Positions 7,533-14,743 are shown, numbered from the stretch's first letter. The stretch is 18,338 nt of DNA from Enteractinococcus helveticum (GCF_020742345.1 NZ_DYXC01000143.1:1-18338); one strand, 5' to 3'. Notes: generated from the letters alone by a model not told the origin. Numbers and translations are program-made.

Positions 7533-8405
7533 TTATCCTGTGATTTTTTCACCGGCATCAACCACCTGCATTGCGGTCGCGGTGACTGCATTGAGCTTGA
7601 CTTCATCGATGCCAGTTTCGAAGCCTTGCTGGTGAAGATGTTCAACCAGTTCAGTGGTTGAAAGATTTCCAGCTGCACCCGGGGCGAATGGACAACCGCC
7701 AAAACCGCCCAATGCCGCATCAAACATGATGACGCCGCGTTCAATAGCCAAATCGACACTTTCAAGCGCTCGACCATGGGCATTATGCAGGTGCAGACTG
7801 TAGGTCGCTTCTGGAAATTCGCTGAGCACGGTGTCTAATGACGCCGCAAGAATCTCTGGTTCAGTAGTCCCCAGAGTGTCAGCCAGGCCAACCGTAGTAA
7901 TACCGGCTTGCAAGAGCTTCTCCACGATCCTCACGAGTCGTTCTGCGGGGATATAGCCTTCAAATGGGCATCGGAATGCTGTGGATACACCGGCAAAAAA
8001 CTCAACCTGCGGGTATTTCTGTGCGGCGCTGATCAGCCCCTGAAGTGCCTCATCGACTGTTTGTCCGGAATTTGCTTTGGAGTGCTCTTCCGATGCTGAC
8101 AGGACCAGCTGTATCGAGTGATCCCCTGCCGCGATCGCTCGTTCGACACCTTTGCCATTCAACACTAACGAGGTGATGCTCGGGGAAAATCCTGGATCCT
8201 GGCTCAGCTGTGCAACAATGTCATCGGCACCAGCCATTTGTGGAACCCGTTTTGGGTTCACAAAGGAGGCAACTTCCATGCGTTGAATGCCCGCATCCCG
8301 CAGTTGATAAGCAATCTGGATACGATCTTCAATACTGACGACCACTGGTTCATCTTGTAGACCGTCTCGCAAGAAAACATCTGTAACAAGAATGTTCTTT
8401 GACAT
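7533..8405 (-). CDS. HMG-CoA-lyase-family enzyme (possible citramalyl-CoA or HMG-CoA lyase)
   Basis: This 290-residue TIM-barrel lyase belongs to the HMG-CoA lyase family, which cleaves a 3-hydroxyacyl-CoA to acetyl-CoA plus a keto acid. It keeps Arg13-Asp14 in FLRDGLQDE, the VSTAFRCPFEG segment (140-150), the metal-binding His205 and His207, and the signature GGFGGCPFAPGAAGN with catalytic Cys238 and Asn247. The metal motif reads HLHNAHG instead of the usual HxHDTxG. The stop of the CoA-transferase gene overlaps this start by one base (TAATG), and the 2HCT transporter follows 11 bases later, so the three form one operon. An (R)-citramalyl-CoA lyase of this family is known in Chloroflexus, where a class III CoA-transferase supplies it. 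HMG-CoA lyase for leucine degradation is the alternative, but no neighbouring genes of that route are present. Confidence 0.85.
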   Translation of the reverse strand: MSKNILVTDVFLRDGLQDEPVVVSIEDRIQIAYQLRDAGIQRMEVASFVNPKRVPQMAGADDIVAQLSQDPGFSPSITSLVLNGKGVERAIAAGDHSIQLVLSASEEHSKANSGQTVDEALQGLISAAQKYPQVEFFAGVSTAFRCPFEGYIPAERLVRIVEKLLQAGITTVGLADTLGTTEPEILAASLDTVLSEFPEATYSLHLHNAHGRALESVDLAIERGVIMFDAALGGFGGCPFAPGAAGNLSTTELVEHLHQQGFETGIDEVKLNAVTATAMQVVDAGEKITG

Positions 8406-9658
8406 TATTGTTTCACCGTGTCTTTCGACATTTCGGCAATCTGTTCCGGGCTATACCCAGCAACGTCGCGCAGGACCTGATCCGTGTCGGCCCCCAGTTC
8501 TGGTCCCACCCAGCGGATCTTGCCATCGTGGGAGGCAATTTTTGGCACGATACCTGGGAATCGGACGATTTCTGGTTCGTCTTCGACGACGACTGACATC
8601 GGCTGGATCATGTCGCGGGCAAGATAGTGTTCGTCTTCAGCTAGCGACTTGGCATCGTAAACCGGTGCGGCAGGTACGCCTGCTTCACTGAGGATTTCCA
8701 GTGCGGCATCGAGATCATGGGTAGAGGTCCACTCTCGAATCGCGCTGTTGAGCTCTTGTTCTCGCGCACCGCGAGCTTCCGTAGATCTCAAAGTCTCGTC
8801 ATTGGCCAGATCAGCCCGACCAATGGCGGTCATCAGCCGCTGGAATACAGAATTGGAGTTGCCACCAATGACGACTTCCAGATCATCAGCCGTCGGGTAG
8901 GCACCAGCGGGTACTACACCCGGCAGCACCGCTCCCTGTCGCTGTCGAACAACACCATAGGCATCGTAGTCGGGCACGATGGATTCCAGAATTGAAAAGA
9001 CACTCTCGTAGAGGGCCACATCAGCGACGTTATCTTGGTGACCGGGTTCGCTTGGCACCCCGGCGGCCTTCAGTCGCTGGCGTTTGATCATAAGCATCAG
9101 AGCGCCGATAACGCCATAGAGACCAGCAACGGAGTCACCAATCGGTGCGGCTGAGCGTCCTGCAGGGCGGTCTGGTTCGCCGGTGATGTATCGTAGACCG
9201 GCAAAAGATTCTGCTGCCGAGCCAAATCCAGCGCGATCCCGGTATGGTCCTGTCTGTCCATAGCCGGAGATTCGGACGATAACGATATCTGGATTCACCG
9301 CGGTGAGTTCCTCTGGTCCGATCCCCCAGCGTTCTAGTGTGCCGGGACGGAAGTTTTCGATGACCACATCAGTGGATTTGGCTAATTCAAGGATTGCAGC
9401 CCGGCCGCGTTCGTCACGCAAGTCAAGTTCAACGGATTTTTTGTTGCGCGCCAACGTCCGAAAGATCATAGAGGTAGTACCGCGTGGGGTGCGCCAGTCA
9501 CGAACTTCATCGCCGAGTTCTGGTTTTTCGATTTTGATGACTTCTGCACCAAAATCTGCAAAGATCCGTGCAGCAAATGGAGCTGCAATGAAGTTTCCAA
9601 GTTCTAGAACTCGTACACCCTCGAGAGGCAGTGCATCAATAGTATGTAGGTTTTCCAA
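8405..9658 (-). CDS. CaiB/BaiF-type class III CoA-transferase
   Basis: This family III CoA-transferase moves CoA from a donor such as succinyl-CoA to a carboxylic acid. It shows the N-terminal LPLEGVRVLELGNFIAAPFA, then LARNKKSVELDLRDERGR, VVIENFRPGTLERWGIG and RISGYGQTGPYRDRAGFG. The presumed nucleophile Asp175 lies in APIGDSVAGL, aligning with Asp169 of formyl-CoA transferase. A TTG start at 9658 (417 residues) is preferred: GAGGG lies 7 bases upstream, and the strong promoter candidate at 9713-9741 would place the transcript start near 9706, on top of the longer frame's TTG at 9703. The product starts MENLHTIDALPLEG. It is the first gene of the operon and is translationally coupled to the lyase. 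The acceptor is inferred to be a 2-hydroxy or 3-hydroxy diacid. Confidence 0.9.
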   Translation of the reverse strand: MENLHTIDALPLEGVRVLELGNFIAAPFAARIFADFGAEVIKIEKPELGDEVRDWRTPRGTTSMIFRTLARNKKSVELDLRDERGRAAILELAKSTDVVIENFRPGTLERWGIGPEELTAVNPDIVIVRISGYGQTGPYRDRAGFGSAAESFAGLRYITGEPDRPAGRSAAPIGDSVAGLYGVIGALMLMIKRQRLKAAGVPSEPGHQDNVADVALYESVFSILESIVPDYDAYGVVRQRQGAVLPGVVPAGAYPTADDLEVVIGGNSNSVFQRLMTAIGRADLANDETLRSTEARGAREQELNSAIREWTSTHDLDAALEILSEAGVPAAPVYDAKSLAEDEHYLARDMIQPMSVVVEDEPEIVRFPGIVPKIASHDGKIRWVGPELGADTDQVLRDVAGYSPEQIAEMSKDTVKQ

Positions 9659-9704
9659 TCTCCTACCCTCAATTCTCACTAAATGGGACAGACTTCCTAT
9701 CAAG

Positions 9705-9747
9705 TAGGACTAAGTGTAGCGATAGGTGCGTTAGATCACAAGTCCTA
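9705..9747. promoter_or_regulatory. Inverted repeat flanking the CoA-transferase promoter (candidate regulator sites)
   Basis: TAGGACT (9705-9711) and AGTCCTA (9741-9747) are perfect inverted copies, 36 bases centre to centre. One lies at the predicted transcript start and the other covers the upstream edge of the -35 box. Two half-sites bracketing a promoter fit control by a dimeric regulator such as the IclR protein encoded just upstream. This is an inference from position. Confidence 0.45.
9713..9741 (-). promoter_or_regulatory. Promoter of the CoA-transferase/lyase/transporter operon
   Basis: On the minus strand a -35 box TTGTGA (9741-9736) and a -10 box TACACT (9718-9713) are separated by exactly 17 bases. 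The transcript would start near 9706, giving a leader of about 48 bases before the TTG at 9658. Confidence 0.55.
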
Positions 9748-9751
9748 TTTC

Positions 9752-9783
9752 AAAAAATCCGACCCTCAAGAGATGTTGAGGTC
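9752..9783 (-). terminator. Intrinsic terminator of the IclR gene
   Basis: Six bases past the IclR stop on the minus strand, GACCTCAA and TTGAGGGTC form a stem of about 8 pairs with one bulged base and a 6-base loop. GGA and then six T residues (complement of 9752-9757) follow. This separates the regulator transcript from the CoA-transferase operon, which has its own promoter just downstream. Confidence 0.65.
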
Positions 9784-9788
9784 AAGCA

Positions 9789-10439
9789 TCAAAGCGCTTC
9801 AGAAATCTGCTCCGCTGTCCGAATAACGAGCTGACCATAGTCTTGACCTGGGGATTTAGCTAACCTCACCACTGGGACAGCAAGACAGACAGCTCCAACG
9901 ACACTGCCATGGCGCACTACTGGAGCGCTCACAGATGACAACCCGGGCGTTCGCTCTTCAACAGACTCGACCCAACCCCGGTCACCGAGAGTCTCCGATA
10001 AATTGCCACTGGCCAAAATTTTGCCTGCGGAACCATGCAGAGGATAAACCAGCCCCGGTTCAGCAGTGATGCGCAAGCGGTGATGGCTATCCAATGACTC
10101 GACACACAGTCGTTGGTCACCCTGCCGGACCCACAACTGAGCAGTTTCGCCAGTTTCTTCACGCAAAGCCTCAAGGAACGGTGCCGCGAGAGCCTGCAGC
10201 GGTAGAGAAAGCATGCGGCGACCCATGGAATAACCACCATCATCACGTCGCGACAAAAACCCGTAAGCTTCCATGGACTGCGCCACTCGATGTGCAGTGG
10301 ACTTCGACAAACCGGTTCGGTGAGCTATTTCAGTTGCAGTGAGTGTTTCAACTCCTACAGCATCTAATATTGCCGTCACTCGCTCCAACATGCGGTTCGT
10401 GGCACCTTCGCCAGGCTGTAATTCTTTCGAAGCCATCAT
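9789..10439 (-). CDS. Compact IclR-family transcriptional regulator
   Basis: This 216-residue protein has an IclR winged helix (about residues 15-75, with LTATEIAHRTGLSKSTAHRVAQSM as helix-turn-helix) and an effector domain (about 85-216). The effector domain includes TAQLWVRQGDQRLCVES, HGSAGKILA and GWVESVEERTPGLSSVSAPV. It is shorter than the usual 250 residues. It closely resembles the other IclR protein at 13032-13679. The ATG at 10439 has GGGAAAG about 4 bases upstream. The gene stands between the CoA-transferase operon (same strand, downstream) and the divergent dehydrogenase genes, so it is well placed to control both. Its effector is probably a substrate or intermediate of these pathways; that is inference. 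Confidence 0.9.
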   Translation of the reverse strand: MMASKELQPGEGATNRMLERVTAILDAVGVETLTATEIAHRTGLSKSTAHRVAQSMEAYGFLSRRDDGGYSMGRRMLSLPLQALAAPFLEALREETGETAQLWVRQGDQRLCVESLDSHHRLRITAEPGLVYPLHGSAGKILASGNLSETLGDRGWVESVEERTPGLSSVSAPVVRHGSVVGAVCLAVPVVRLAKSPGQDYGQLVIRTAEQISEAL

Positions 10440-10469
10440 CTTTCCCGTCAGATTAACTCTTGCCCCCAG

Positions 10470-10498
10470 ATTGTAGTCATACCACGCTGCCGAACTGG
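10470..10498 (-). promoter_or_regulatory. Candidate promoter of the IclR gene
   Basis: The minus strand has a good -10 box, TACAAT (10475-10470). CCAGTT (10498-10493), 17 bases further up, is only a weak -35 box. The distance to the ATG at 10439 is about 30 bases. Confidence 0.35.
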
Positions 10499-10609
10499 CA
10501 CTTAAGTCGCCGGTTCATCGAAGAAGGCGATGCCAGACGCCACAGTCGGGCAGCTTGAAGACACTCACTCGCACCCTCTATTCGAACAACACGGGCTCGC
10601 AAGCAATAA

Positions 10610-10626
10610 TTCCCACTGTGCGGGAA
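10610..10626. promoter_or_regulatory. Inverted repeat in the divergent regulator/dehydrogenase interval
   Basis: TTCCC (10610-10614) and GGGAA (10622-10626) are inverted copies around 7 bases, in the 300-base interval between the IclR gene and the dehydrogenase gene. TTCC...GGAA palindromes are common among IclR binding sites. The rest of the interval (10440-10609 and 10627-10690) shows no gene. Confidence 0.3.
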
Positions 10627-10690
10627 ATATGTGTTTTAAAACTGCTCTCGGATAGTCATAAGTGACACTCGGTGATAGCGTAGCCCTCCA

Positions 10691-10726
10691 TAAAATGCCT
10701 GCAATATCAACGATATTAAAATATTG
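10691..10726 (+). promoter_or_regulatory. -10 box and overlapping AT-rich palindromes before the dehydrogenase gene
   Basis: TAAAAT (10691-10696) is a good -10 box, though no convincing -35 box is placed correctly. Directly downstream, AATATC-AAC-GATATT (10703-10717) is a perfect palindrome, and CAATAT (10702-10707) also pairs with ATATTG (10721-10726). The palindromes cover the expected transcript start and end just before the ribosome site, where a repressor would block transcription. Confidence 0.45.
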
Positions 10727-10739
10727 AAGGAGAGAAACC

Positions 10740-11825
10740 ATGGCGAAATATCAAATCGAAGTTATCCCAGGAGATGGGATTGGGCCTGAAATCACTCAGG
10801 CTGCCATAGCCGTACTGGACGAATGCGAAGCGCGCTACGGCTTGAACTTCAGCTACCGGTTCCATGACTTTAGCGCAGACTTATATCGCCGTACTGGACG
10901 TAAAATTACCGCCGAAGATATGAACGAAATCGGCAAATCCCACGCAGTACTATTTGGTGCTATGGGGTTACCGGATGTTCGTGGCCCCGAAGGTTTAGAG
11001 CTGGGCGCGCAAGTTGAAATGCGGGCACACTACGAATTGACGGCAAGCCTCCGCCCGGTGCGACGTTTTCCGGGCATCGAGACCCCTGTAAAAGCAGAAA
11101 ACATCGACATGCTGGTTATACGAGAAACCTCCGAAGGAATGTTCGCAGGGCTCCACGATCAACACGAACCAAGTGATACTTTCGCAAGCGACCGAATGAC
11201 CATTACTCGCCAAGGTTGCGAAAAACTCTTCGATATTGCGTTTTCTCAGGCACGAGCACGCCGCAAGCGCGGCACTCCGGGGCATGTAACACTGTTACAC
11301 AAATCTAACGCGCTTCGCAGCAACGTTCTCATGGAGAAAGTATTTGACGAAGTCGCCGCACAACACCCCGACATTGAGACGGCCAAGTACTACATCGACC
11401 TGGGCTCCATGTACATGGTAACGAACCCAGAGAAATTTGATGTTGTCGTCTCTGAGAATATCTTTGGTGACATTCTTTCCGAAATTGCCGCAGGTCTTGT
11501 TGGCGGACTCGGCATCGCCCCTTCCGCAGATGTCAGCATGACTCACGGTGTATTCCAACCATCGCATGGCAGTGCGCCCGACATTGCCGGACAAGGTATC
11601 GCCAATCCAACGGCCATGATGCTGTCGGCGGCAATGATGCTGGAATGGCTCGGTGAACGGCACGACGATGAGCACTGCACCAAGGCTGCACATGATATTC
11701 AGGCTGCGGTAGAAAAAGCCCTGGCCGACGAAAGCACCCGCACACGCGATTTAGGTGGCACGGCGGGGACTCAAGACGTCGTCGACGCCGTTATTAACGC
11801 TCTGACGACCGTAGCCGCAGCGTAA
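10740..11825 (+). CDS. Beta-decarboxylating 2-hydroxyacid dehydrogenase (isopropylmalate/tartrate/D-malate type)
   Basis: This 361-residue member of the isocitrate/isopropylmalate dehydrogenase family oxidises a 2-hydroxy diacid and releases the neighbouring carboxylate as CO2. It shows the N-terminal IEVIPGDGIGPEI, substrate Args in RAHYELTASLRP (Arg95, Arg105), VIRETSEGMFAG (Arg128), catalytic Lys188 in LLHKSNALR, and metal-site Asp220 and Asp244, with Glu248 where Asp is usual. HGSAPDIAGQGIANP carries Asp281, which in this family marks NAD preference. It is unlikely to be a leuB of leucine synthesis, since no leuA, leuC or leuD is near and the neighbours are catabolic. D-malate, tartrate or 3-alkylmalate are candidate substrates. 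The ribosome site AAGGAGAG lies 5-6 bases before the ATG. The next gene is 75 bases downstream. Confidence 0.88.
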   Translation: MAKYQIEVIPGDGIGPEITQAAIAVLDECEARYGLNFSYRFHDFSADLYRRTGRKITAEDMNEIGKSHAVLFGAMGLPDVRGPEGLELGAQVEMRAHYELTASLRPVRRFPGIETPVKAENIDMLVIRETSEGMFAGLHDQHEPSDTFASDRMTITRQGCEKLFDIAFSQARARRKRGTPGHVTLLHKSNALRSNVLMEKVFDEVAAQHPDIETAKYYIDLGSMYMVTNPEKFDVVVSENIFGDILSEIAAGLVGGLGIAPSADVSMTHGVFQPSHGSAPDIAGQGIANPTAMMLSAAMMLEWLGERHDDEHCTKAAHDIQAAVEKALADESTRTRDLGGTAGTQDVVDAVINALTTVAAA

Positions 11826-11900
11826 CAAGACTTCCACACACCGTCGACGTCATCGCATTATTCCGACGCTGTGGTGTACTGCAACGAAAGGTGTCATCCC

Positions 11901-12914
11901 GTGACATATAAGGTTCTCTTTGTCAATCCACTCCAGGACTACATCAGCCGCCTCCAGGACACGGTGCCCGCTGGGTTCGAACTGAAAGTGATGCCGCCTG
12001 GGTCCGATGTAGCTGAACTCTGCCAAGAGGCTGCTGATGCTGACTTCCTGATCTCTGGGATTGAGGTTCCTGAAGAAGTGTTTCGTGCTGCAAAGGATGC
12101 GAAATTCATTCAATACATGAGCTCCGGCTACGGCCAACTCCCGAAAGAAGTGCTCAATGATTTAGGCATTCCGGTTGCGCAAATGAAGACGCATTCCATT
12201 TCGGTTGCCGAGCATGCAGTCACACTCATCCTATCAACGCTGCGCCGTATACCAGAGTCGCTACGACTACTCCGCGAAGGGAAATGGCGTCCTGACCTGG
12301 ACGAGACATCCTATGCGGAGCTGTATGGCAAAACTGTCGGCATTATTGGGTTAGGGAATATTGGTCGTTGGGTCGCCAGAATCGTCCATTACGGATTCGG
12401 CGCCAATGTGATCTTCTATGATCACGAGGAAATTCCGCTGACAGTTTCAGAACTCTTTGGTGCGCGAGCAGTTTCTCTCGAAGAACTCATGAGCAACGCC
12501 GACATCGTGTCAGTGAGTCTTCCGCTCAATGAACAATCAGAACAGTTGATTGGTGAGCAAGAATTGGCGCTGATGAAACCCAATGGCGTACTGATCAATG
12601 TTGGGCGCGGTGAAGTCATTGACGAACAAGCCCTGATTGACGCCATACGCACCGGCCGTATTGCCGGAGCAGGATTGGACGTGTACATGAATGAACCGCT
12701 GGATCTTAACAGCGAACTTCTGCAACTAGAACAGGTAGTCTGCACCCCGCATATGGCAGGAGTCGGCTGGGAGAATGTGGAACGACGAATTCAAACCGTG
12801 TGGCAAAATATCGACACGGTGCTGCATGGTGGTGCCCCCAGCGGTGTCATCACCCAGACGACACGACTCCAGGACTTGGCACCTCACCAGAACAGCACCT
12901 CAACACGTATATAG
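11901..12914 (+). CDS. D-isomer-specific 2-hydroxyacid dehydrogenase
   Basis: This 337-residue NAD-dependent dehydrogenase interconverts a 2-oxo acid and a D-2-hydroxy acid. The Rossmann motif GLGNIG (150-155) is followed by an acidic residue (Asp174 in FYDHEE), favouring NADH. The catalytic triad is Arg236 in NVGRGEVID, Glu265 in YMNEP and His284 in CTPHMAG. The GTG at 11901 is chosen over an upstream ATG at 11871 because GAAAGG lies 9 bases before it and homologues begin at the TYKVLFVNP strand. It is probably co-transcribed with the beta-decarboxylating dehydrogenase. It could reduce the 2-oxo acid made by that enzyme or oxidise an imported D-2-hydroxy acid; glyoxylate/hydroxypyruvate-type substrates also fit. 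Confidence 0.9.
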   Translation: MTYKVLFVNPLQDYISRLQDTVPAGFELKVMPPGSDVAELCQEAADADFLISGIEVPEEVFRAAKDAKFIQYMSSGYGQLPKEVLNDLGIPVAQMKTHSISVAEHAVTLILSTLRRIPESLRLLREGKWRPDLDETSYAELYGKTVGIIGLGNIGRWVARIVHYGFGANVIFYDHEEIPLTVSELFGARAVSLEELMSNADIVSVSLPLNEQSEQLIGEQELALMKPNGVLINVGRGEVIDEQALIDAIRTGRIAGAGLDVYMNEPLDLNSELLQLEQVVCTPHMAGVGWENVERRIQTVWQNIDTVLHGGAPSGVITQTTRLQDLAPHQNSTSTRI

Positions 12915-13031
12915 TTTCAGGCGGTTAAGCACGGCGCCAGATCTGTACGGGCATGTTTCATCATCGAGCGCGACGTGTACGAGTTTGCTGTCGTAATGCT
13001 TTCGGAGTATGGGAATTTGGCAGGAGAACTG

Positions 13032-13679
13032 ATGGGACAAGTAAGCACAAATCGTTCATTACGACGTACAGCCGACATCCTTGACGTGTTGGAATACGAC
13101 CAGTTGACACTTAGTGAGATCAGCCGTAGAACTGAGATTTCAATTTCTAGCACCCACCGGCTCATGGAATCTCTTGAAGAGCTGGGGTTCGTACGACGGG
13201 ATGTTGACGGACGATTCTCACTTGGTCGCCGATTCCAACGAACCCTGATGGAAACAACAGTGCGGCAAACACTCGCTCGCGTGCGTGATGAAACCGGAGA
13301 GTCCTGCCAGTTCTGGATTCAGCTGCATCACGAGAGACTGTGCGTAGCCATTGCAGATTCTGGACACGAGTTGCGCCCCATTCTCGCCGAGGGCACGCGC
13401 ATTCCGTTGGAAGATGGTGGATCAGCTGGCAGAATCTTTGCAGACGAACCCCGAGCGGTCGAATCGCTGAAAAAACACGGGTGGGTTGAAAGTATCAATG
13501 ATCGAACGCCGGGTATCTCCTCATTAAGTATCCCGCTAATCGTTCGCGGTCGGATGCAAGGTGTTGTCTGTTCGGTCTTACCGTCATCCCGAGTCAAAGA
13601 CGGACCGGGACCAGATCTCGGTAACGTATTAACCAAACATGTGGAGCGGCTGCGCAAAGAACTCGCAGCACTCATGTAA
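13032..13679 (+). CDS. Second compact IclR-family transcriptional regulator
   Basis: This 215-residue IclR protein has a winged helix-turn-helix (residues about 8-66, LTLSEISRRTEISISSTHRL) and an effector domain with ESCQFWIQLHHERLCVAI, GGSAGRIFA and GWVESINDRTPGISSLSIPL. These segments match the IclR protein at 9789-10439 almost position by position, so the two are close paralogues. The ATG at 13032 is chosen because AGGAG (13022-13026) lies 5 bases upstream; the longer frame from 12975 lacks a ribosome site and adds 19 residues without family similarity. It follows the D-2-hydroxyacid dehydrogenase gene by 117 bases and faces the TetR gene, with 14 bases between stops. It probably controls the dehydrogenase genes or the CoA-transferase operon. 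Confidence 0.9.
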   Translation: MGQVSTNRSLRRTADILDVLEYDQLTLSEISRRTEISISSTHRLMESLEELGFVRRDVDGRFSLGRRFQRTLMETTVRQTLARVRDETGESCQFWIQLHHERLCVAIADSGHELRPILAEGTRIPLEDGGSAGRIFADEPRAVESLKKHGWVESINDRTPGISSLSIPLIVRGRMQGVVCSVLPSSRVKDGPGPDLGNVLTKHVERLRKELAALM

Positions 13680-13693
13680 CCAAGGTGCGGTTA

Positions 13694-14413
13694 CTATTTG
13701 GACGGCGCAATAAGACCAGTTGTCTGCCTAATGAGTGCATCCAGGCCAAAGCGAAATGGTGCTTCCGCATGCTGGTTATATACGTTAACCGGATCCTGTC
13801 GGTGTTGTGGACTTAGATTGTCAGAAGCCTGTGCTGCTACCGACGCGCCTACGGCCTGTTCAAGCCAAGCACTTTCGACACTGGAATCTCGGGTATCGAA
13901 AATCGTCGGTGGAGCATTGACGTCCAGTGCAGAACCAAACAGAAATGATTCAAAGGCAATGATTACTGGCATCACCAGCTCAGCCGGAACTCCAGCGCTG
14001 GTAATGGCTTGAGCCACAATATTGTACATTCGCAATGTTTCAGGGGCATCTGAAACCGGCGTCACCGCGATCAGGGGGATCAGTGATGGATACTCCGCGA
14101 AAATCGCACGGTAGGAGCGCGCCCAGTCCTCCAAGGCTTTTTCCAGCGTCGTTTCATTGTCAATCAACTTAAGCATTTCCGCTACCGAAACCTGGGATAC
14201 CAGTGCATCTTGGATTAGCAGTACGATATCGGCCTTATTATCAACGTGGTTATATAACGCTGACGCAGCAACGCCAAGCTTCTTCGCAAGCTGAGTCATC
14301 GTAAGGCTATCAAGGCCATTTGAAATAACCAGCTCGAGCGCTCTTTGTGCAATGAGTTCTCTATTCAGTATCGGTTTTGCAGGTCTTCCTGCACTTCGTT
14401 TCCGACTCTCCAC
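13694..14413 (-). CDS. TetR-family transcriptional regulator
   Basis: This 239-residue protein has a classical TetR DNA-binding domain at the N-terminus: NRELIAQRALELVISNGLDS, then the helix-turn-helix MTQLAKKLGVAASALYNHVDNKADIV (about residues 39-64). The all-helical C-terminal half, the ligand-binding part, resembles the TetR_C_1-like group. The GTG start at 14413 has GAGG 5 bases upstream. Beyond it lies a long non-coding stretch with inverted repeats, then the hydrolase and MFS genes on the same strand. It may repress itself and those genes. The ligand is unknown. Confidence 0.88.
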   Translation of the reverse strand: MESRKRSAGRPAKPILNRELIAQRALELVISNGLDSLTMTQLAKKLGVAASALYNHVDNKADIVLLIQDALVSQVSVAEMLKLIDNETTLEKALEDWARSYRAIFAEYPSLIPLIAVTPVSDAPETLRMYNIVAQAITSAGVPAELVMPVIIAFESFLFGSALDVNAPPTIFDTRDSSVESAWLEQAVGASVAAQASDNLSPQHRQDPVNVYNQHAEAPFRFGLDALIRQTTGLIAPSK

Positions 14414-14628
14414 AATTACCTCGCGACGTTTAGGATAAGTTTTTTGTCAGCTTACAGGCGTCCCCACTAACTGGCACTTTTCGTCGCGAGGAAACTGGGA
14501 GGATCCGCACTCTCGTGCACGTGAAAACTCAATAACCGTACCCTGTATTCAGTATTCCACGCAGCAGCGAGTTTTCGGAATCCTCATTCAAGGTGAACCG
14601 GCGATGAAGGAATGCACAAGGTCGCCCC

Positions 14629-14653
14629 GGCACTTTAGCATGATCAAAGTGCC
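14629..14653. promoter_or_regulatory. Perfect inverted repeat, candidate TetR-type operator
   Basis: GGCACTTT, 9 bases, AAAGTGCC. A third copy of the half-site occurs at 14472-14480, nearer the TetR start. The spacing and perfect symmetry fit a dimeric regulator. No T-run follows on either strand, so a terminator is unlikely. Confidence 0.4.
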
Positions 14654-14743
14654 ACGACGACCTTTGCAAACCATATAAGTGCTCCGTCTTTTCATGACGT
14701 TGGCGAGCGGATGTCATGATGACCCGTTTTTCGTTTGCTCAGC

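Noticed and set aside
7533..8405. Reading the HMG-CoA-lyase-like gene as a partner of the bkd operon in leucine degradation
   Set aside because: No isovaleryl-CoA dehydrogenase, methylcrotonyl-CoA carboxylase or methylglutaconyl-CoA hydratase genes are present, and the gene is coupled to a CoA-transferase and 2HCT carrier instead. It is kept only as an alternative.
11826..11900. Possible terminator between the two dehydrogenase genes
   Set aside because: ACACC and GGTGT arms can pair, but the inner stem is broken and there is no T-run; co-transcription seems likelier.
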